From contig VIIQ02000020.1 of NCBI GenBank assembly GCA_007449985.2, forward strand, positions 434,001 to 498,000: a stretch of DNA of 64,000 nt. Reading direction: 5' to 3'. Below the pieces are notes generated by a model, which had not been told where the DNA came from, made no database searches, and was given only the letters and a program-made list of their open reading frames with translations. Position numbers and translations under genes: made by a program. Shown piece by piece: positions 1 to 11,091 of the stretch. Within the stretch, counting starts at the first letter, position 1, and each line of letters begins with the position of its first letter. This DNA is from Desmodesmus armatus (taxonomy: Eukaryota; Chlorophyta; Chlorophyceae; Sphaeropleales; Scenedesmaceae).

Positions 1-3000
1 TGTTGCTGTCAGCTGCTGCTCCCAGCTGTCCCTGCACTGCTCCAGCTGCTGCTGGTTCAGCACACCTGTCAGCCCCTGACCAGGTGTAGGCAGCTGACTG
101 TCCAGCAGCCACAGGTGCACCTGGTGCAGCTGCCGAAAGTTATCATCAATGGCTGTGCTGGAAACCTGGCTGGCAGCAGCTGCAAGCTGTAGCACCAGTG
201 GCACACACTGCTGCAGGTCCAGCACTGCTGCTGACCAGCACAGGATGCACATGGCCTGTGAGGTGAAGCTGCGTGTGCCCCCATCCTGCAGTAGCTGGAC
301 TGCCTGCTGCAGCAGTGCGCCGGGCAGCAGTTGGCCCCTGTACCCCAGCTGACCACATGCCCAGGCCATGTTGGCTAAATCCTGTTCATCTGCAGCTGTG
401 ATAAGCTGCTGCAGCTGCTGAGGGTGCTGCTGCATAGACTGCAACAGCTCCTTCGGGAGATACGAGATCTTCCCGCATGCCCACAAAGTGTTGGACACAG
501 TCTGGCGGTTGGCGGCAGGCAGCAGCTCGACAAAGGCAAACAACACCAACTGTAGCTGCTGTGGCGGCACCTGCAGCCCCATGGTGGCCACCGCCCACAG
601 GGTGTTGGACACTGCCTGTGGGTTGGCACCTGACAACACTGCCACCATCCTCCCCAACAGCTGCTGCAGCTGCTGTGGCTGCACCTGCTGCCCCATGGTA
701 GCCACAGCCCACAAGGTGTTGGACAGATTCTGTGGGTTGGCATCTGACAACACTGCCACCAACCTCCTCAGCAGCTGTTGCAGCTGCTGTGGCGGCACCT
801 GCTGCCCCATGGTGGCCACCGCCCACAGAAAGCTAGACACATCCTGTGGTTTGGCTTCTGGCAAAACTGCTTCAAACCTCCCCAGCAGCTGCTGCAGCTG
901 CTGTGGCTGCACTTGCTGCCTCATTGTGGCCACTGCCCAAAGGGTGTTGGACAAATTCTGTGCTGTTGCATGTGACAGCACTTCCACCAACCTGCCCACC
1001 AGCTGCTGCAGCTGCTGTGGCAGCACCTGCTGCCCCATGGTGGCAACAGCCCAAAGGGTGTTGGACGCGTTCTGTGAGTTGACATCTGACAACACAGCCG
1101 CCAACCTCCTCACCAGCTGCTGCAGCTGCTGTGGCGGCACCTGCTGCCCCATGGTGGCCACAGCCCAAAGGGTATTGGACACTGCCTGTGGGTTAGCATC
1201 TGTAAACACTGCCACCAACCTCCCCAACAGCTGCTGCAGCTGCCGTGTCGGCACCTGCTGCCCCATGGTAGCCACTGCCCACAGGCTGTTGGCCACACTC
1301 TGTGGTGCAGCATCTGATAACGCTGCTGCCAACCTCCCCAACAGCTGCTGCAGCTGCTGTGGCGGCACCTGCTGCCCCATGGTAGCCACAACCCAAAGGG
1401 TGTTGGACACTGCCTGTGGGTCAGCATCAGCCAGCACTGCTGCAAACCTTTCCAACAACTGCTGCAGCTCAGTGGCTGTCAGCTGCAGCTGTAAGTCTGC
1501 AGCAGCCAACAACACATTTGACACATCTTGTGGCACAAGCTGCCGCAGGCTGCTGGCTTGCAGGAACACCGGCAGCAGCAACTTGGCTGTGGTGGGGCTG
1601 CTCAGCTCACCACATGCCCAAATGACATTAGACAGCTCCCTTGCCCCACACTGCTGCTGCAGCCGCACAGACAGCTGATGCAGCTCCGAAAGCAGCTGCT
1701 GCTGCTGCACTGGTGCAGCTGCCTGTTGCTGTGCTGCTGCTCCGTCATGCCTGCACAGCCTGGCTGCTTGCGTGTAGGCGGCACTCAGGTGTATGTGGTT
1801 GAGGTCTGCTGCATGCTGCTGCACAAGCTGCAGCAGCTGCTCAGGGCTGGTGGCTGCTTTCAGCCAAGCTGTCAGCAGCGGTGGATCCACCCTGCCCTGT
1901 GCATCATCCTGCTGCAGTGTGCTGGCCTGTTGGAACAGCGGTAGCAGCAGCTTGACTGTGGCTGGGCTGCTCAGCTCATCACATGCGTGGATGATGTTGG
2001 AGAGCTGCCTGGCACTGAACTGCTGCTGCAGCCGCACAGACAGCTGGTGCAGTTCTGACAGCAGCTGCTGCTTGGCTGCACTTTCACCACGCCCACACAC
2101 CTTGACTGCCTGGGTGTAAGCAGCGCTCAGGTGAATGTGGTTGAGGTCTGCTGCATGCTGCTGCACAAGCTGCAGCAGCTGCTCAGGGCTGGTGGCACCT
2201 TTGAGCCATACTGTCAGGTGACGAGGATCCACCCTGCCCTGTGCATCATCCTGCTGCAGTGTGCTGGCCTGTTGGAACAGCGGCAGCAGCAGCTCGACTG
2301 TAGCTGGGCTGCTCAGTTCACCACATGCCGATATGATGATGGAGAGCTCCCTGGCGCCGCACTGCTGCTGCAACCGCACAGATAGCTGGTGCAGCTCTGA
2401 GAGCAGCTGCTGCTTGGCTGCACTTTCACCACGCCCACACACCCTCACTGCCTGGGTGTAAGCAGCACTCAGGTGTATGTGGTTGAGGTCTGCTGCATGC
2501 TGCTGCACAAGCTGCAGCAGCTGCTCAGGGCTGGTGGCTGCTTTGACCCATACTGTCAGGTGGCGCGGATCCACTTTGGCCTGGGGATCAGCCTGCTGTG
2601 CTGTGCTGGCCTGTTGGAACAGCGGCAGCAGCAGCTCGACTGTGGCCGGGCTGCCCAGCTCACCACATGCCGATATGATTATGGAGAGCTCCCTGGCGCC
2701 GCACTGCTGCTGCAACCGCACACAAAGCTGGTGCAGCTCTGACAGCAGCTGCTGCTTGGCTGCACTTTCACCACTCCCATACACCCTTACTGCCTGGGTG
2801 TAAGCAGCGCTCAGGTGTATGTGGTTGAGGTCTGCTGCATGCTGCTGCACAAGCTGCAGCAGCTGCTCAGGGCTAGAGGCAGCTTTGAGCCATACTGTTA
2901 GGTGACGAGGATCCACCCTGGCCTGGGGATCAGCCTGCTGCACTGTGCTGGCCTGTTGGAACAGCGGCTGCAGCAGCTCGACTGTGGCTGGGCCGCACAG

Positions 3001-3561
3001 CTCACCACATGCCCAAATGATGTTGGAGAGCTCCCTGGCGCCGCACTGCTGCTGCAACCGCACAGAAAGTTGGTGCAGCTCGGACAGCAGCTGCTGCTTG
3101 GCCGCACTTTCACCACTCCCACACACCCTGACTGCTTGGTTGTACGCAGCGCTCAGGTGTATGTGGTTGAGGTCTGCTGCATGCTGCCTCACAAGCTGCA
3201 GCAGCTGCTCAGGGCTAGAGGCAGCTTTCAGCCACACTGTCACATGGCGCGGATCCACCCGGACTTGTTTTTCCTGCGGCCATGGCTGAGCTGCTGTGTC
3301 TTGACTGCTGCTGCTGGAGTGGTTGCGCTGGGGGCTGTGCTGCTGGGACCGGTTGGGACGTTTCAGGCCTGAGCTGAAGTCAACATCACCATCACTGGCT
3401 GCTGCATCGCTGCTGTGCTGGGCCTGGCAGGGGACTGATCGAGTCCTGCTGTTCCTTGCTGCCGCTGCTGTTGGTGCTTGCAGGGGCCTGCAGATATGGA
3501 GCCCCTGCCCACGGCTGTTGGAAATGTCAAGGGGTTTATGAAAGCGACGATTGGCAATCAT
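1..3561 (-). CDS. OPR-repeat protein (organelle RNA-binding type), 3' end cut by window edge
   Basis: Open on the minus strand from the stop at 3661-3663 to the window edge. The first in-frame ATG is at 3559-3561, so at least 1187 codons are visible and the C-terminus is missing. The protein starts MIANRRFHKPLDIS, followed by a Ser/Gln/Ala-rich stretch of about 95 residues that could hold an organelle targeting peptide. Next come five 114-residue blocks (about 3260 to 1540), each with a RVDPRH-like start, EQLLQLV and SNIIWACGEL. Then come eight perfect-length 38-residue repeats (about 1480 to 540) of the type SNTLWAVATMG, VPPQQLQQLL, LVAVLS. A 38-residue period with a Pro-Pro motif and a Leu-Trp-Ala helix is the OPR signature. 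Since 114 is 3 x 38, the N-terminal blocks are probably OPR triplets. OPR proteins bind specific chloroplast or mitochondrial transcripts. A RAP domain, common in such proteins, would lie beyond the edge. An upstream exon is possible. Confidence 0.8.
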   Translation of the reverse strand, partial: MIANRRFHKPLDISNSRGQGLHICRPLQAPTAAAARNSRTRSVPCQAQHSSDAAASDGDVDFSSGLKRPNRSQQHSPQRNHSSSSSQDTAAQPWPQEKQVRVDPRHVTVWLKAASSPEQLLQLVRQHAADLNHIHLSAAYNQAVRVCGSGESAAKQQLLSELHQLSVRLQQQCGARELSNIIWACGELCGPATVELLQPLFQQASTVQQADPQARVDPRHLTVWLKAASSPEQLLQLVQQHAADLNHIHLSAAYTQAVRVYGSGESAAKQQLLSELHQLCVRLQQQCGARELSIIISACGELGSPATVELLLPLFQQASTAQQADPQAKVDPRHLTVWVKAATSPEQLLQLVQQHAADLNHIHLSAAYTQAVRVCGRGESAAKQQLLSELHQLSVRLQQQCGARELSIIISACGELSSPATVELLLPLFQQASTLQQDDAQGRVDPRHLTVWLKGATSPEQLLQLVQQHAADLNHIHLSAAYTQAVKVCGRGESAAKQQLLSELHQLSVRLQQQFSARQLSNIIHACDELSSPATVKLLLPLFQQASTLQQDDAQGRVDPPLLTAWLKAATSPEQLLQLVQQHAADLNHIHLSAAYTQAARLCRHDGAAAQQQAAAPVQQQQLLSELHQLSVRLQQQCGARELSNVIWACGELSSPTTAKLLLPVFLQASSLRQLVPQDVSNVLLAAADLQLQLTATELQQLLERFAAVLADADPQAVSNTLWVVATMGQQVPPQQLQQLLGRLAAALSDAAPQSVANSLWAVATMGQQVPTRQLQQLLGRLVAVFTDANPQAVSNTLWAVATMGQQVPPQQLQQLVRRLAAVLSDVNSQNASNTLWAVATMGQQVLPQQLQQLVGRLVEVLSHATAQNLSNTLWAVATMRQQVQPQQLQQLLGRFEAVLPEAKPQDVSSFLWAVATMGQQVPPQQLQQLLRRLVAVLSDANPQNLSNTLWAVATMGQQVQPQQLQQLLGRMVAVLSGANPQAVSNTLWAVATMGLQVPPQQLQLVLFAFVELLPAANRQTVSNTLWACGKISYLPKELLQSMQQHPQQLQQLITAADEQDLANMAWACGQLGYRGQLLPGALLQQAVQLLQDGGTRSFTSQAMCILCWSAAVLDLQQCVPLVLQLAAAASQVSSTAIDDNFRQLHQVHLWLLDSQLPTPGQGLTGVLNQQQLEQCRDSWEQQLTAT
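540..1480 (-). repeat. Eight tandem 114-bp OPR-coding units
   Basis: The Met-Gly codon pair of each unit recurs at 580, 694, 808, 922, 1036, 1150, 1264 and 1378, exactly 114 bp apart. Each unit encodes one 38-residue OPR repeat. No unit carries an indel. Confidence 0.9.
1540..3260 (-). repeat. Five tandem 342-bp coding units (OPR triplets)
   Basis: The GATCC-containing block start recurs with its marker base at 1885, 2227, 2569, 2911 and 3253, exactly 342 bp apart. Each unit encodes 114 residues and is equal in length to three 38-residue repeats. Units are very similar to each other, which suggests recent expansion or homogenisation. Confidence 0.88.
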
Positions 3562-4427
3562 CGCAGGCCAGTGACGTGTTGCACGAGATCTGGATGCAGT
3601 GAGATCAGGACAGCCCCATCCGGAGGCAGAACGAGGAACTTGGGCAATGGATCGTTGTGCCTAGATTGATATGGTTTGATGATGAGAACTTCACGGTCGA
3701 GCTGATGGTGGGCAACTGAGTGTGACATGCAGATTGCTTTCCATGAACATGGTTGGCACCTTGTGTCCTTGCACCATGTTTGCCGGCCCATGGGATGCAT
3801 GTGCCCCCCGAGAGCTCCTGCTGGCAAAGTGTACTTCGATGATGATGGTGTCTGTTGCAGGATGGGGCTGCACTTGCTTGCCCACACCAGCGTGCAGGTA
3901 CATACTCAACAGGATGAGCATCGGGCATGCATGTCACACTACGCAGGGTGACACTGTGCAATTGTTTGCGGTGGTTTGGACCGTCTGTCACTCTGCAAGT
4001 ACCTTTGTATATCCCTCGGGTGCAAGCATGCATTCGAAGTTCGCGTTTGGCACATATTTTTTTGGGACAACTGGTTCAATTCACAAGCCAGCAGGGTTGG
4101 TCTCAAGCCAGCGACTCTGGCGCCATTTTCAGCTCAGGGGCTGTGCTGGTGATAGTCTGGCGCCTGCAACTCTGACATCACTCATATGTACCTTAATGGC
4201 ATGATGGCACAAGTGTTATTCAGTAACAGTTACAGTCACTGGCACAACAAAGACGTGCAACCCGTAGGGGAGCCAGGCGGTCGTATAGGACCACAACCTT
4301 CAATGAATGAACTGCATGGATCGATTGCCCTGTGTCCGTGCAAGGACCCCTTCAGTAGCTCAAACACCAGATGCATGCAGGACACCCGATCCGGCCCCTC
4401 TGGTCAGCCGGAGGCTGTCCGGTGTCA
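3562..4427. other. Intergenic region between OPR and MYND genes
   Basis: This stretch holds the 5' flank of the OPR gene and the 3' flank of the MYND gene. Short open frames in it show no family features. I see no RNA gene or repeat here. Confidence 0.5.
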
Positions 4428-7400
4428 TCACTTCTTGTGCTTAGCCACAGCCGCTCCTGTTGCTGCCCCTGCTGCTTTGTGCTCTGCAAGCACCTTGCAC
4501 ACGAGCTTGTGCTGCTTCCAGTGCTGGTTCTGGCAAGCCTTGCTGCAGTACCGTGCCCCAAGGCACCCCTTGCACAGCCCCACACCCCCACCAACCAACT
4601 TCAGCTCTGAAGGGCCCCCGGTCACCCCACAGACTGGGTTGTTGCAGAGGGTTTTAAGCGGCACAGCGCAGCAACGCTTGCCTGTTGCCAGCAGCTGCCG
4701 CACAAAGTCATCCACAGCTGCAGCCACATTGCTGGTGCTGCGTGCCGCTGTCTGCTGTGCTGCAAGCAGCTGCTGTAGGTGCTGCACCAGCTCGGCCGCA
4801 TTGCAGCCAGCTGCTGTGAGGACGCCCGCGTGTATGATCACCCAAGCGTCCAGAGTGTCTACCAGCATCTGCAGCGCACTTGCGGGAGTTGGCTTGCGCT
4901 GGTGAGCGAGTTCGAAGCACACCCAGCTTGCGCTGTGTTGCTGCAGCTGCAGGCTGCTTAGGCTCCTAGCGCCTACTTTGCTGCTGCTGCTGCTGCTGAC
5001 GCCGCGGCTGCTGCTGCCTGCGCTGTGAGGAGCAGCAAGCTGGGCCAATAGACCAGGCAGACTCGCCTTGATCTCCTGTGCCCACAGCAAGCAGCAGCGC
5101 CCAAACATCACCACGCTTGGCAGCCGAGAAACGGGTCATACTGCGGACTGCACCATCCCGCTGCAGCGCCCTGCTTGGCTGCTGCAGTGTCACCGGCCTG
5201 CAGCAGTATTGCTGGCCAGTGGCGATCCTGCAGCAGCGTGATGGATGCTTGGCAGATGCGGAGTGTGGCGTGCCGTTCTGCCGCGGCCACCCGAGCTGGC
5301 AGCGCACTCTGCGTTGACTGAAGCTTGAGGCAACTCGTCGATAGACTGTACAGATTGCGGACGGACTTCCCGTCGTCTGCTTGCCAGCACAGCGACACGA
5401 CCGGCATCGAGCCCTTGAATCCGCCGTACAGAAACTGCAACACGCCAACTGCCAGCGTGTCCTGGGTGTGATCCCCGGAAAATCCTGCTGCCGCAGCTCG
5501 CACGAACGCCTCCACGACTGCGAATCCGTCTGCAGCCGCAGCGAGGCAAGCTCGCAAGAGTCCAGGTGTCGGGGAGTTTGAAGCCACAGCAACAGGCGCA
5601 GTGGGCTCACCACGAGCCTCTAAATCAAGGATTTTCTGTGCTGTGTCGACCATCCACTCTGTCGCAGACTCTGTGCATCGAAAAAGGATCTGCCCCAGAG
5701 TGGCCACTGTGCTCTCCAGGGCGCACATGAGCATCTTGCTGTGCTGAGACTGTGCGCTGACGGCGCTGCTGTTAGAAGCACCAGCAGCAGCAGACGCCGG
5801 TGCAGGGCTGCCCCTGTCTGCTGCCGCCGCAGCTGCGGTTGCTGGGAGGCTGTCAGCAACCTTGCTGCCCAGCTTGAGCAGCGCTGGCAGCATGTCGTCC
5901 ACCCACTGCACTGGCATCCGCCACTGCAGCCAGGGATCCTCTACCACACGCGGCAGGACCTGCGTGTACATCTCGCACCAAATTGGGGCCTGCGTGGCCA
6001 TCTTCGCGGCAGATACAATCCACTCCAAAGAAGCTGCGTTAGCGGTCTGCAGGCGAGCAGCACCATGCAGCAGCACGAACGGCACCAGAAGTGCCAGCTG
6101 CCGCTCCAGCTGCAGCTGCTTTTTTGGCAGCTTCAGGTGCTGCTGCCACAGCTCAGCCTGCTTTTTGGCGGGAATGTACGGACCAGGGTTCAGCATGAGA
6201 CCCATCGTCTGTGTGTACACTGTCGTAACATCCTGTAGGACCTCTTGCACTGGCATGCGCCCCTGCTGGAAGGGTAGTGAGGGCTGAAGCAGCATGGCTG
6301 CTGCCCACAGCCCCACCCTGGGGTCCACACCCAGCAGAGAAAACAGCTTGCGGTGGGAACGCGTCAGCTTAGGAAGCAGCCGTGCGGCGTCTGTGAAGCT
6401 GGTCACTGCCTGGGTGTTAAACTCTCCTGGGAAAGCTTCCTGAGGGTTCTGGGTGAGCCGCTGCCGTACTGCTCGCTTCACCTCGTTCGGTGTGAGCTGC
6501 CTGCTGCCGCTGCCGCTGCTGCTGCTGCTGCTGCTGTCGGCACCGGCAGCACTGCTGCTAGCAGCAGCAGCAGCCCCATCACCTTGCGTCTGCTTTGCTG
6601 CACTGCCAGCAGAGGTGGCTGTCCCACCCCGCACATGCTGCATGTCCTGGCGCTCCTTCATCGTCAATGCCAGCGCCAGCACAGTGGTTGTAAAGGCGAC
6701 CGATGGGATGAACTGCTGCGAATTGATGACTTCCAGCAGCTCCGGGTGGTTGCACAGCGCTTTGTAGTCGATCACAAAAGGCACGCAGCCCCTGCGGGCG
6801 CCGTAGATCTCTGCTGATACCTTCACAGCCCTGTGCAGGATCCCCTGCATGCCGAAGGCAATGTCAGGGTGCGGCTGCTTCTGCCCTATCAGGAGGTTGC
6901 TGACCAGGTATACACTGGCCAGGCTGAGGTGGCACACAGGCTCAAGAGAGGCTGCCATTTGCTGCCGGTGCAGGCCGTCTGGCCAAAAGGGCAGCAGCAC
7001 CATCACAAACAGCAGCAGCATCTCAGCACGCGCAACTGTGGCTCTGGGGTACTCGCTGCTGCCGCTGCTGTTGCCGCTGCCACTGCTGCCGGCGTCTCCT
7101 GCAGGCGCACTGCTGCCGACCGCAGCAGCTGCTGCAGCACCTGCAGCTTGCTTTGCCGCTTGCGTCATGTCTTCTGCTGTGTCTGTGGTCACCTCTGGCA
7201 GCACCCGCAGCAAGCCTGACTGCTGCAGCTGCTGCCGCACTGCCTTCTCAATCTTGCTGCTGGCAGCCTCCCCTGACGCACAGCCTTCGAGGTGGGCTTT
7301 GCTCAGGAACACACAGAGCGCCTGGCTGGAAAAGTTGAACACTGTGCTGTTGGTGTCTGCATTCCGGTCCAGAAGCTGTACAAAAGCTGTGGCAAGCTTC

Positions 7401-7932
7401 AAGGGCATCTGCAGCAGCATGGGCATATGTCCGAGTGAGCTGTGCTTGAGTTGGTGGGTGGATACAACGTGATGGGCCCAGCATGCCAAGGGGGTTAGGG
7501 GGGTAGGTAGCAACTTGCCCCTGAGAGCATAATGTCTGACTTCACTAGGCGCCTGCAGCTGTTGCCGACAACAGATGGGTTCCAGGTTGTTAGGAGTGCT
7601 GTGGCTGTTTGCCTCGAAAACGAAGGGACACTAAGACAGCTGGTCACTTCCTCGACAAGCCTTCGTGAACGGTGCCGCCTCGTCCTTGGCGATCATCACC
7701 TTCATGGGCAAGGCGCTGTCGGCGGCCCTCTCTGTCAAGCTTCACACACACACACCTGCATGTCTAACACCAGCTTCTTCCATGTCGCCTTGGGGCAAGC
7801 CTCCAGCTCCTTCAGCTCATCCAGCATGACTAAAGAGCTGACAGCAAGCTCCTCGGGCTCCTCAGGGAGCACGATGATGGCGCCCAGCATCTGGAGGCAT
7901 GTCGTCCAAAGCTTCACTTGTTGGGTGCCCAT
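4428..7932 (-). CDS. MYND-type zinc-finger protein, exon structure partly unresolved
   Basis: The C-terminal frame (5114-4428) ends in an MYND finger: CNNPVC, then a CKGC pair, then YCSKACQNQHWKQHKLVC, with all Cys/His ligands visible. Upstream, 7513-5108 is open in another frame for 801 codons of helical, Ala/Ser-rich sequence with poly-Ala and poly-Ser loops. This is typical of the large MYND proteins common in Chlamydomonadales, whose functions are mostly unknown. The two frames must be joined near 5110-5220, but I find only a very short possible intron there. An upstream exon at 7932-7756 (acceptor ACAG before ATGGGC, donor CAG|GTGTGT) encodes a convincing helical segment (PEEPEELAVSSLVMLDELKE). 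MYND fingers bind proline-containing peptides. Start and 5' exons are not resolved, and a frameshift is an alternative to the intron. Confidence 0.6.
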
Positions 7933-9188
7933 CTGTTATCCAACCTGGCAGGGGGTGACAGCACAGACCAAAGCACCTGTAGTGGGGTGTGCAGAGGATA
8001 CAGGCGCCGTGGCCTGATTATTTGCACATGAATGCATGCCTTCGAAAGGACAACATGCATAAACACAGTCTACAGGGCACTGGTGCTGCTGCTTGGTGCT
8101 GCTTAGACTCAGCTGGACAGTCGAGGCTGCAGAGGGAGGCTTGAGCAGCAATGCCAGCTGTGATGATGCAACGCACCTTATGTGCGCCTGTTTCAAGTGC
8201 TGAACAGCAGCGTATGGCACAGCCACAAAGCAGAAGCGCGCGTTTCCCGCTTGAGAGGTTGCCGCCGATGCAGTGTCGTAGAGTTACCAAGACACTGCAG
8301 TTGTAACGAAAGCTCTGAACGTTTGCGGCATAGACACAGCTCAGCGGCCTGAACGTGCAGTTATCTAGCGCTCCGCTTTGGGGTTTGGGTCGGTCACACT
8401 TTCTTTGACCTGTGCCCACGCAGCACCCCAGCTGACCAGGCATGCCCCTGGTGGGGCAGTGGGCTGACTACATCCAGCTAGCTCCATCCAGCGCTGTAGT
8501 GTTAGCAGAGAACCAAAGGCTCAGAGTTTGCAAAGCTTTACGGATCAGAAAGCCCTCCAGCTATGTTCCTCAACATAGTACTCCTCAACATTACAATTGT
8601 AACCAGCCTGATGTCCACCCACAGTCACTGCCTTGTGTAGCTCTAGGGTGACCATGGACCACACCACAGACACACCCTGCACCTTCATTCACCTGTCAAC
8701 TTGATGGAATGCTTTACGGCCAAGACACTGCTGCATGTATCCGCTGCACACCATCATGCAGGCGTGCAGACACATGAGGCATGCACAATTGCAGGTGGCC
8801 ACACACACCCCAATGAAACCACCACAAACACAAGCCAGGAAGCACCTCCTGTAGTCCTCAACAGCGTGGTGGCCAAAATGTATGCCTTCTGTTCCACCTG
8901 CCCTTGCCAAGCAACCACAGCGTCCCTGCCCAATGCCAGATCAACCCCAAGAGGTGCCTCAACCGCAACTTATCTCCACCACATGGCCACGGTCCTGTGC
9001 AGATAGGGCCCGCAACAAAAGCACCACACGCCAACAGGCAGACACCTTCACTGCACCTTTCTCTTCATTGCACCTTTCTGTTCAATCACACCGCTGCCAG
9101 CCTGCTGTGCAGGGACGTAGTGCAGTCACACCTCACAAGTGTCACACGGAAGCCTGTGAGTCAAGCAGCACCTCACACCTCACACTTG

Positions 9189-9217
9189 TTTAGGGTTTAG
9201 GGTTTTGGGGTTAACCC
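9189..9217. repeat. Interstitial telomere-like repeat
   Basis: Two TTTAGGG units are followed by TTTTGGGG and TTAACCC. TTTAGGG is the plant-type telomere unit. The island is only 29 bp, so this is an internal scar, not a chromosome end. Confidence 0.75.
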
Positions 9218-10234
9218 TTCACCACACTTGTATCACAGCCAGCTGAGCCAAATATAATTGTGAACACAGAGTGGCTCAGCCATTTTATTTGCATCAGGCC
9301 GATATCTACTGTCCCATAGTACGAGCGGGTTCTGCACCGTAGTAGTAAGCTCTGCGAAAAGCAGCACAGTAGTGTGCAACACCACCAAGCTGGCAGCTCA
9401 GCTCGTGTTACCAGGTCAGCAAGCGACCTGCCAGGCAGGCACTGTCATGACCTAGGCTTCAAAGCCAGGCACCTAGGATGGCCCAACGAGATATGACACC
9501 ACACACAACACAGTGAGCAAACCACACAGACAAGGCCAGCGGTACAAAAAGAAGCTGGTGCATGAGTAACCACTGACGCAGTCACGCTCCCCACGCAGCA
9601 TGCCGCACACTCTGTAGCAGAGCACGCTCGGGAGCCGCTTGCCGCGGTTAGCAACTCCCTGTCACAACTGGCCGCACCGGCACTTGCTCGGCCACAACCC
9701 CTGCCACAACCCCTGCACGATCATGCACCCCTATCAAACTGCCCACAAGGACCCACCACCCCACATCGGTGCAGCATATCCTCACCAGCCCTTGAAGAGC
9801 ACCAGTCAAAATGCACACTGGCACACACCACGCACACTGAGACCCCACGAAGCATACGTTTGACACCCAATGTGACTGGTGCTGTTGTTGCGTCATGCCG
9901 CACACCCCTGGCAAGACCATGCTCACACACCCTAGAACCCTATTCAACCATCACACCAGGGTCAATGGCTTGACAAGCATGCAGCCATACAACACACCAC
10001 CCAACCAATGGCCCCCGCCAACAGAAGCCAGGACAATGCTTTCCACACAATCCAACACAGGAACCACTCAAGCAAGTGCAAGATTGCCCCCTGCACCTCA
10101 AAAACTCGGTGCAAGGGACCCAGTAGCCAGAAATGCATCCCCTGGAGACATGTGCCGAATCCACAACAAGCCAACAAGTACGAGCACCAAGCAGTCAAGT
10201 GCGCACGCCAGTTAAGCAACAGGGGAAAGGTGCC

Positions 10235-10269
10235 TTGTAGGCACTTCTACGCACATGAAGTGCCTACAA
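10235..10269. other. Perfect 13-bp-arm hairpin
   Basis: TTGTAGGCACTTC (10235-10247) and its exact reverse complement (10257-10269) are separated by nine bases. It stands in non-coding DNA. No T-run follows that would suggest a Pol III terminator. Confidence 0.7.
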
Positions 10270-11091
10270 AGCACTGCTAGCCCAGCCCTACGCCTCAAAA
10301 ACTCGGCTAGGGCTGGCTGTAATAGCTCCAACCTCAAAACCACCTGACTGGCTGGCATGACAGACAGCAAACATGGAAATGTGTTGAACGTACGATCTCC
10401 CCACCACCCTGTCGAGCGCTCACAGCCCCCGCCCAACCCCTGGAGAGGCGCCCTGTCTCACAGACACATGCACATGTAGGACAGGAAGCATAGCATGGCT
10501 GATGCGCCGCACCAGCTCATGGTACTGTGTGATGACATCCGACTGCCCCAAAATGCAGGCTGTGATTTGAGAGGTGCCCTGAGTCACACAGGCATCTGTT
10601 CTGACAACAAGTGTGAAGGGGCCATGCAAAGGGCCTCCTTCCTCACATAAGGTGGGGCCGCCGCCCTTACAGTACCGCCATCACAAACACACAAGAGCTG
10701 CAGGGCAGCGCGATACTCATTGCAGCACATCCACCCAAAACCAGTAAACTCCGTGTGCACACACAGGTATCCGATCCCACCTAATACCTGCGACAACCAC
10801 CTCATGACATCCGTGCCGTATTGAACCGGCTTGCATATCGAACTTGAACCGCCTCGCACAACCAACTGTGCTGGTAGCATGAATAGCTTGACCCATGGCC
10901 CCACTCCGCCACATGCTGCGCCCTCGCGCACCGCAGCACGGGCAGCTAAGCAAAGCGATCTTCTGTCCGTGCAACCCCAACCAAACTGCTGGGCAGTGTG
11001 CCAAACTCACGCCAACTGCCAAAGACCGTGCCAGAAACCCAACAAGCCCACACCTCAATTACCACGCACACATGGCCATCATGATGTCCCT

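Larger units (their letters stand above)
7933..11091. other. Gene-poor spacer of 3.2 kb
   Basis: No open frame here resembles a known family. It contains a short telomere-like island, a 13-bp-arm hairpin and a second short inverted repeat near 10280-10325. The motif CTCAAAAACTCGG occurs twice, near 10098 and 10292. Further 5' exons of the MYND gene could lie at its left end. Confidence 0.5.

Noticed and set aside
488..1678. Long plus-strand frame of 396 codons rich in Ser-Cys-Cys
   Set aside because: It is the antisense shadow of the OPR repeats; the Cys-rich composition comes from CAGCTGCTG codons.
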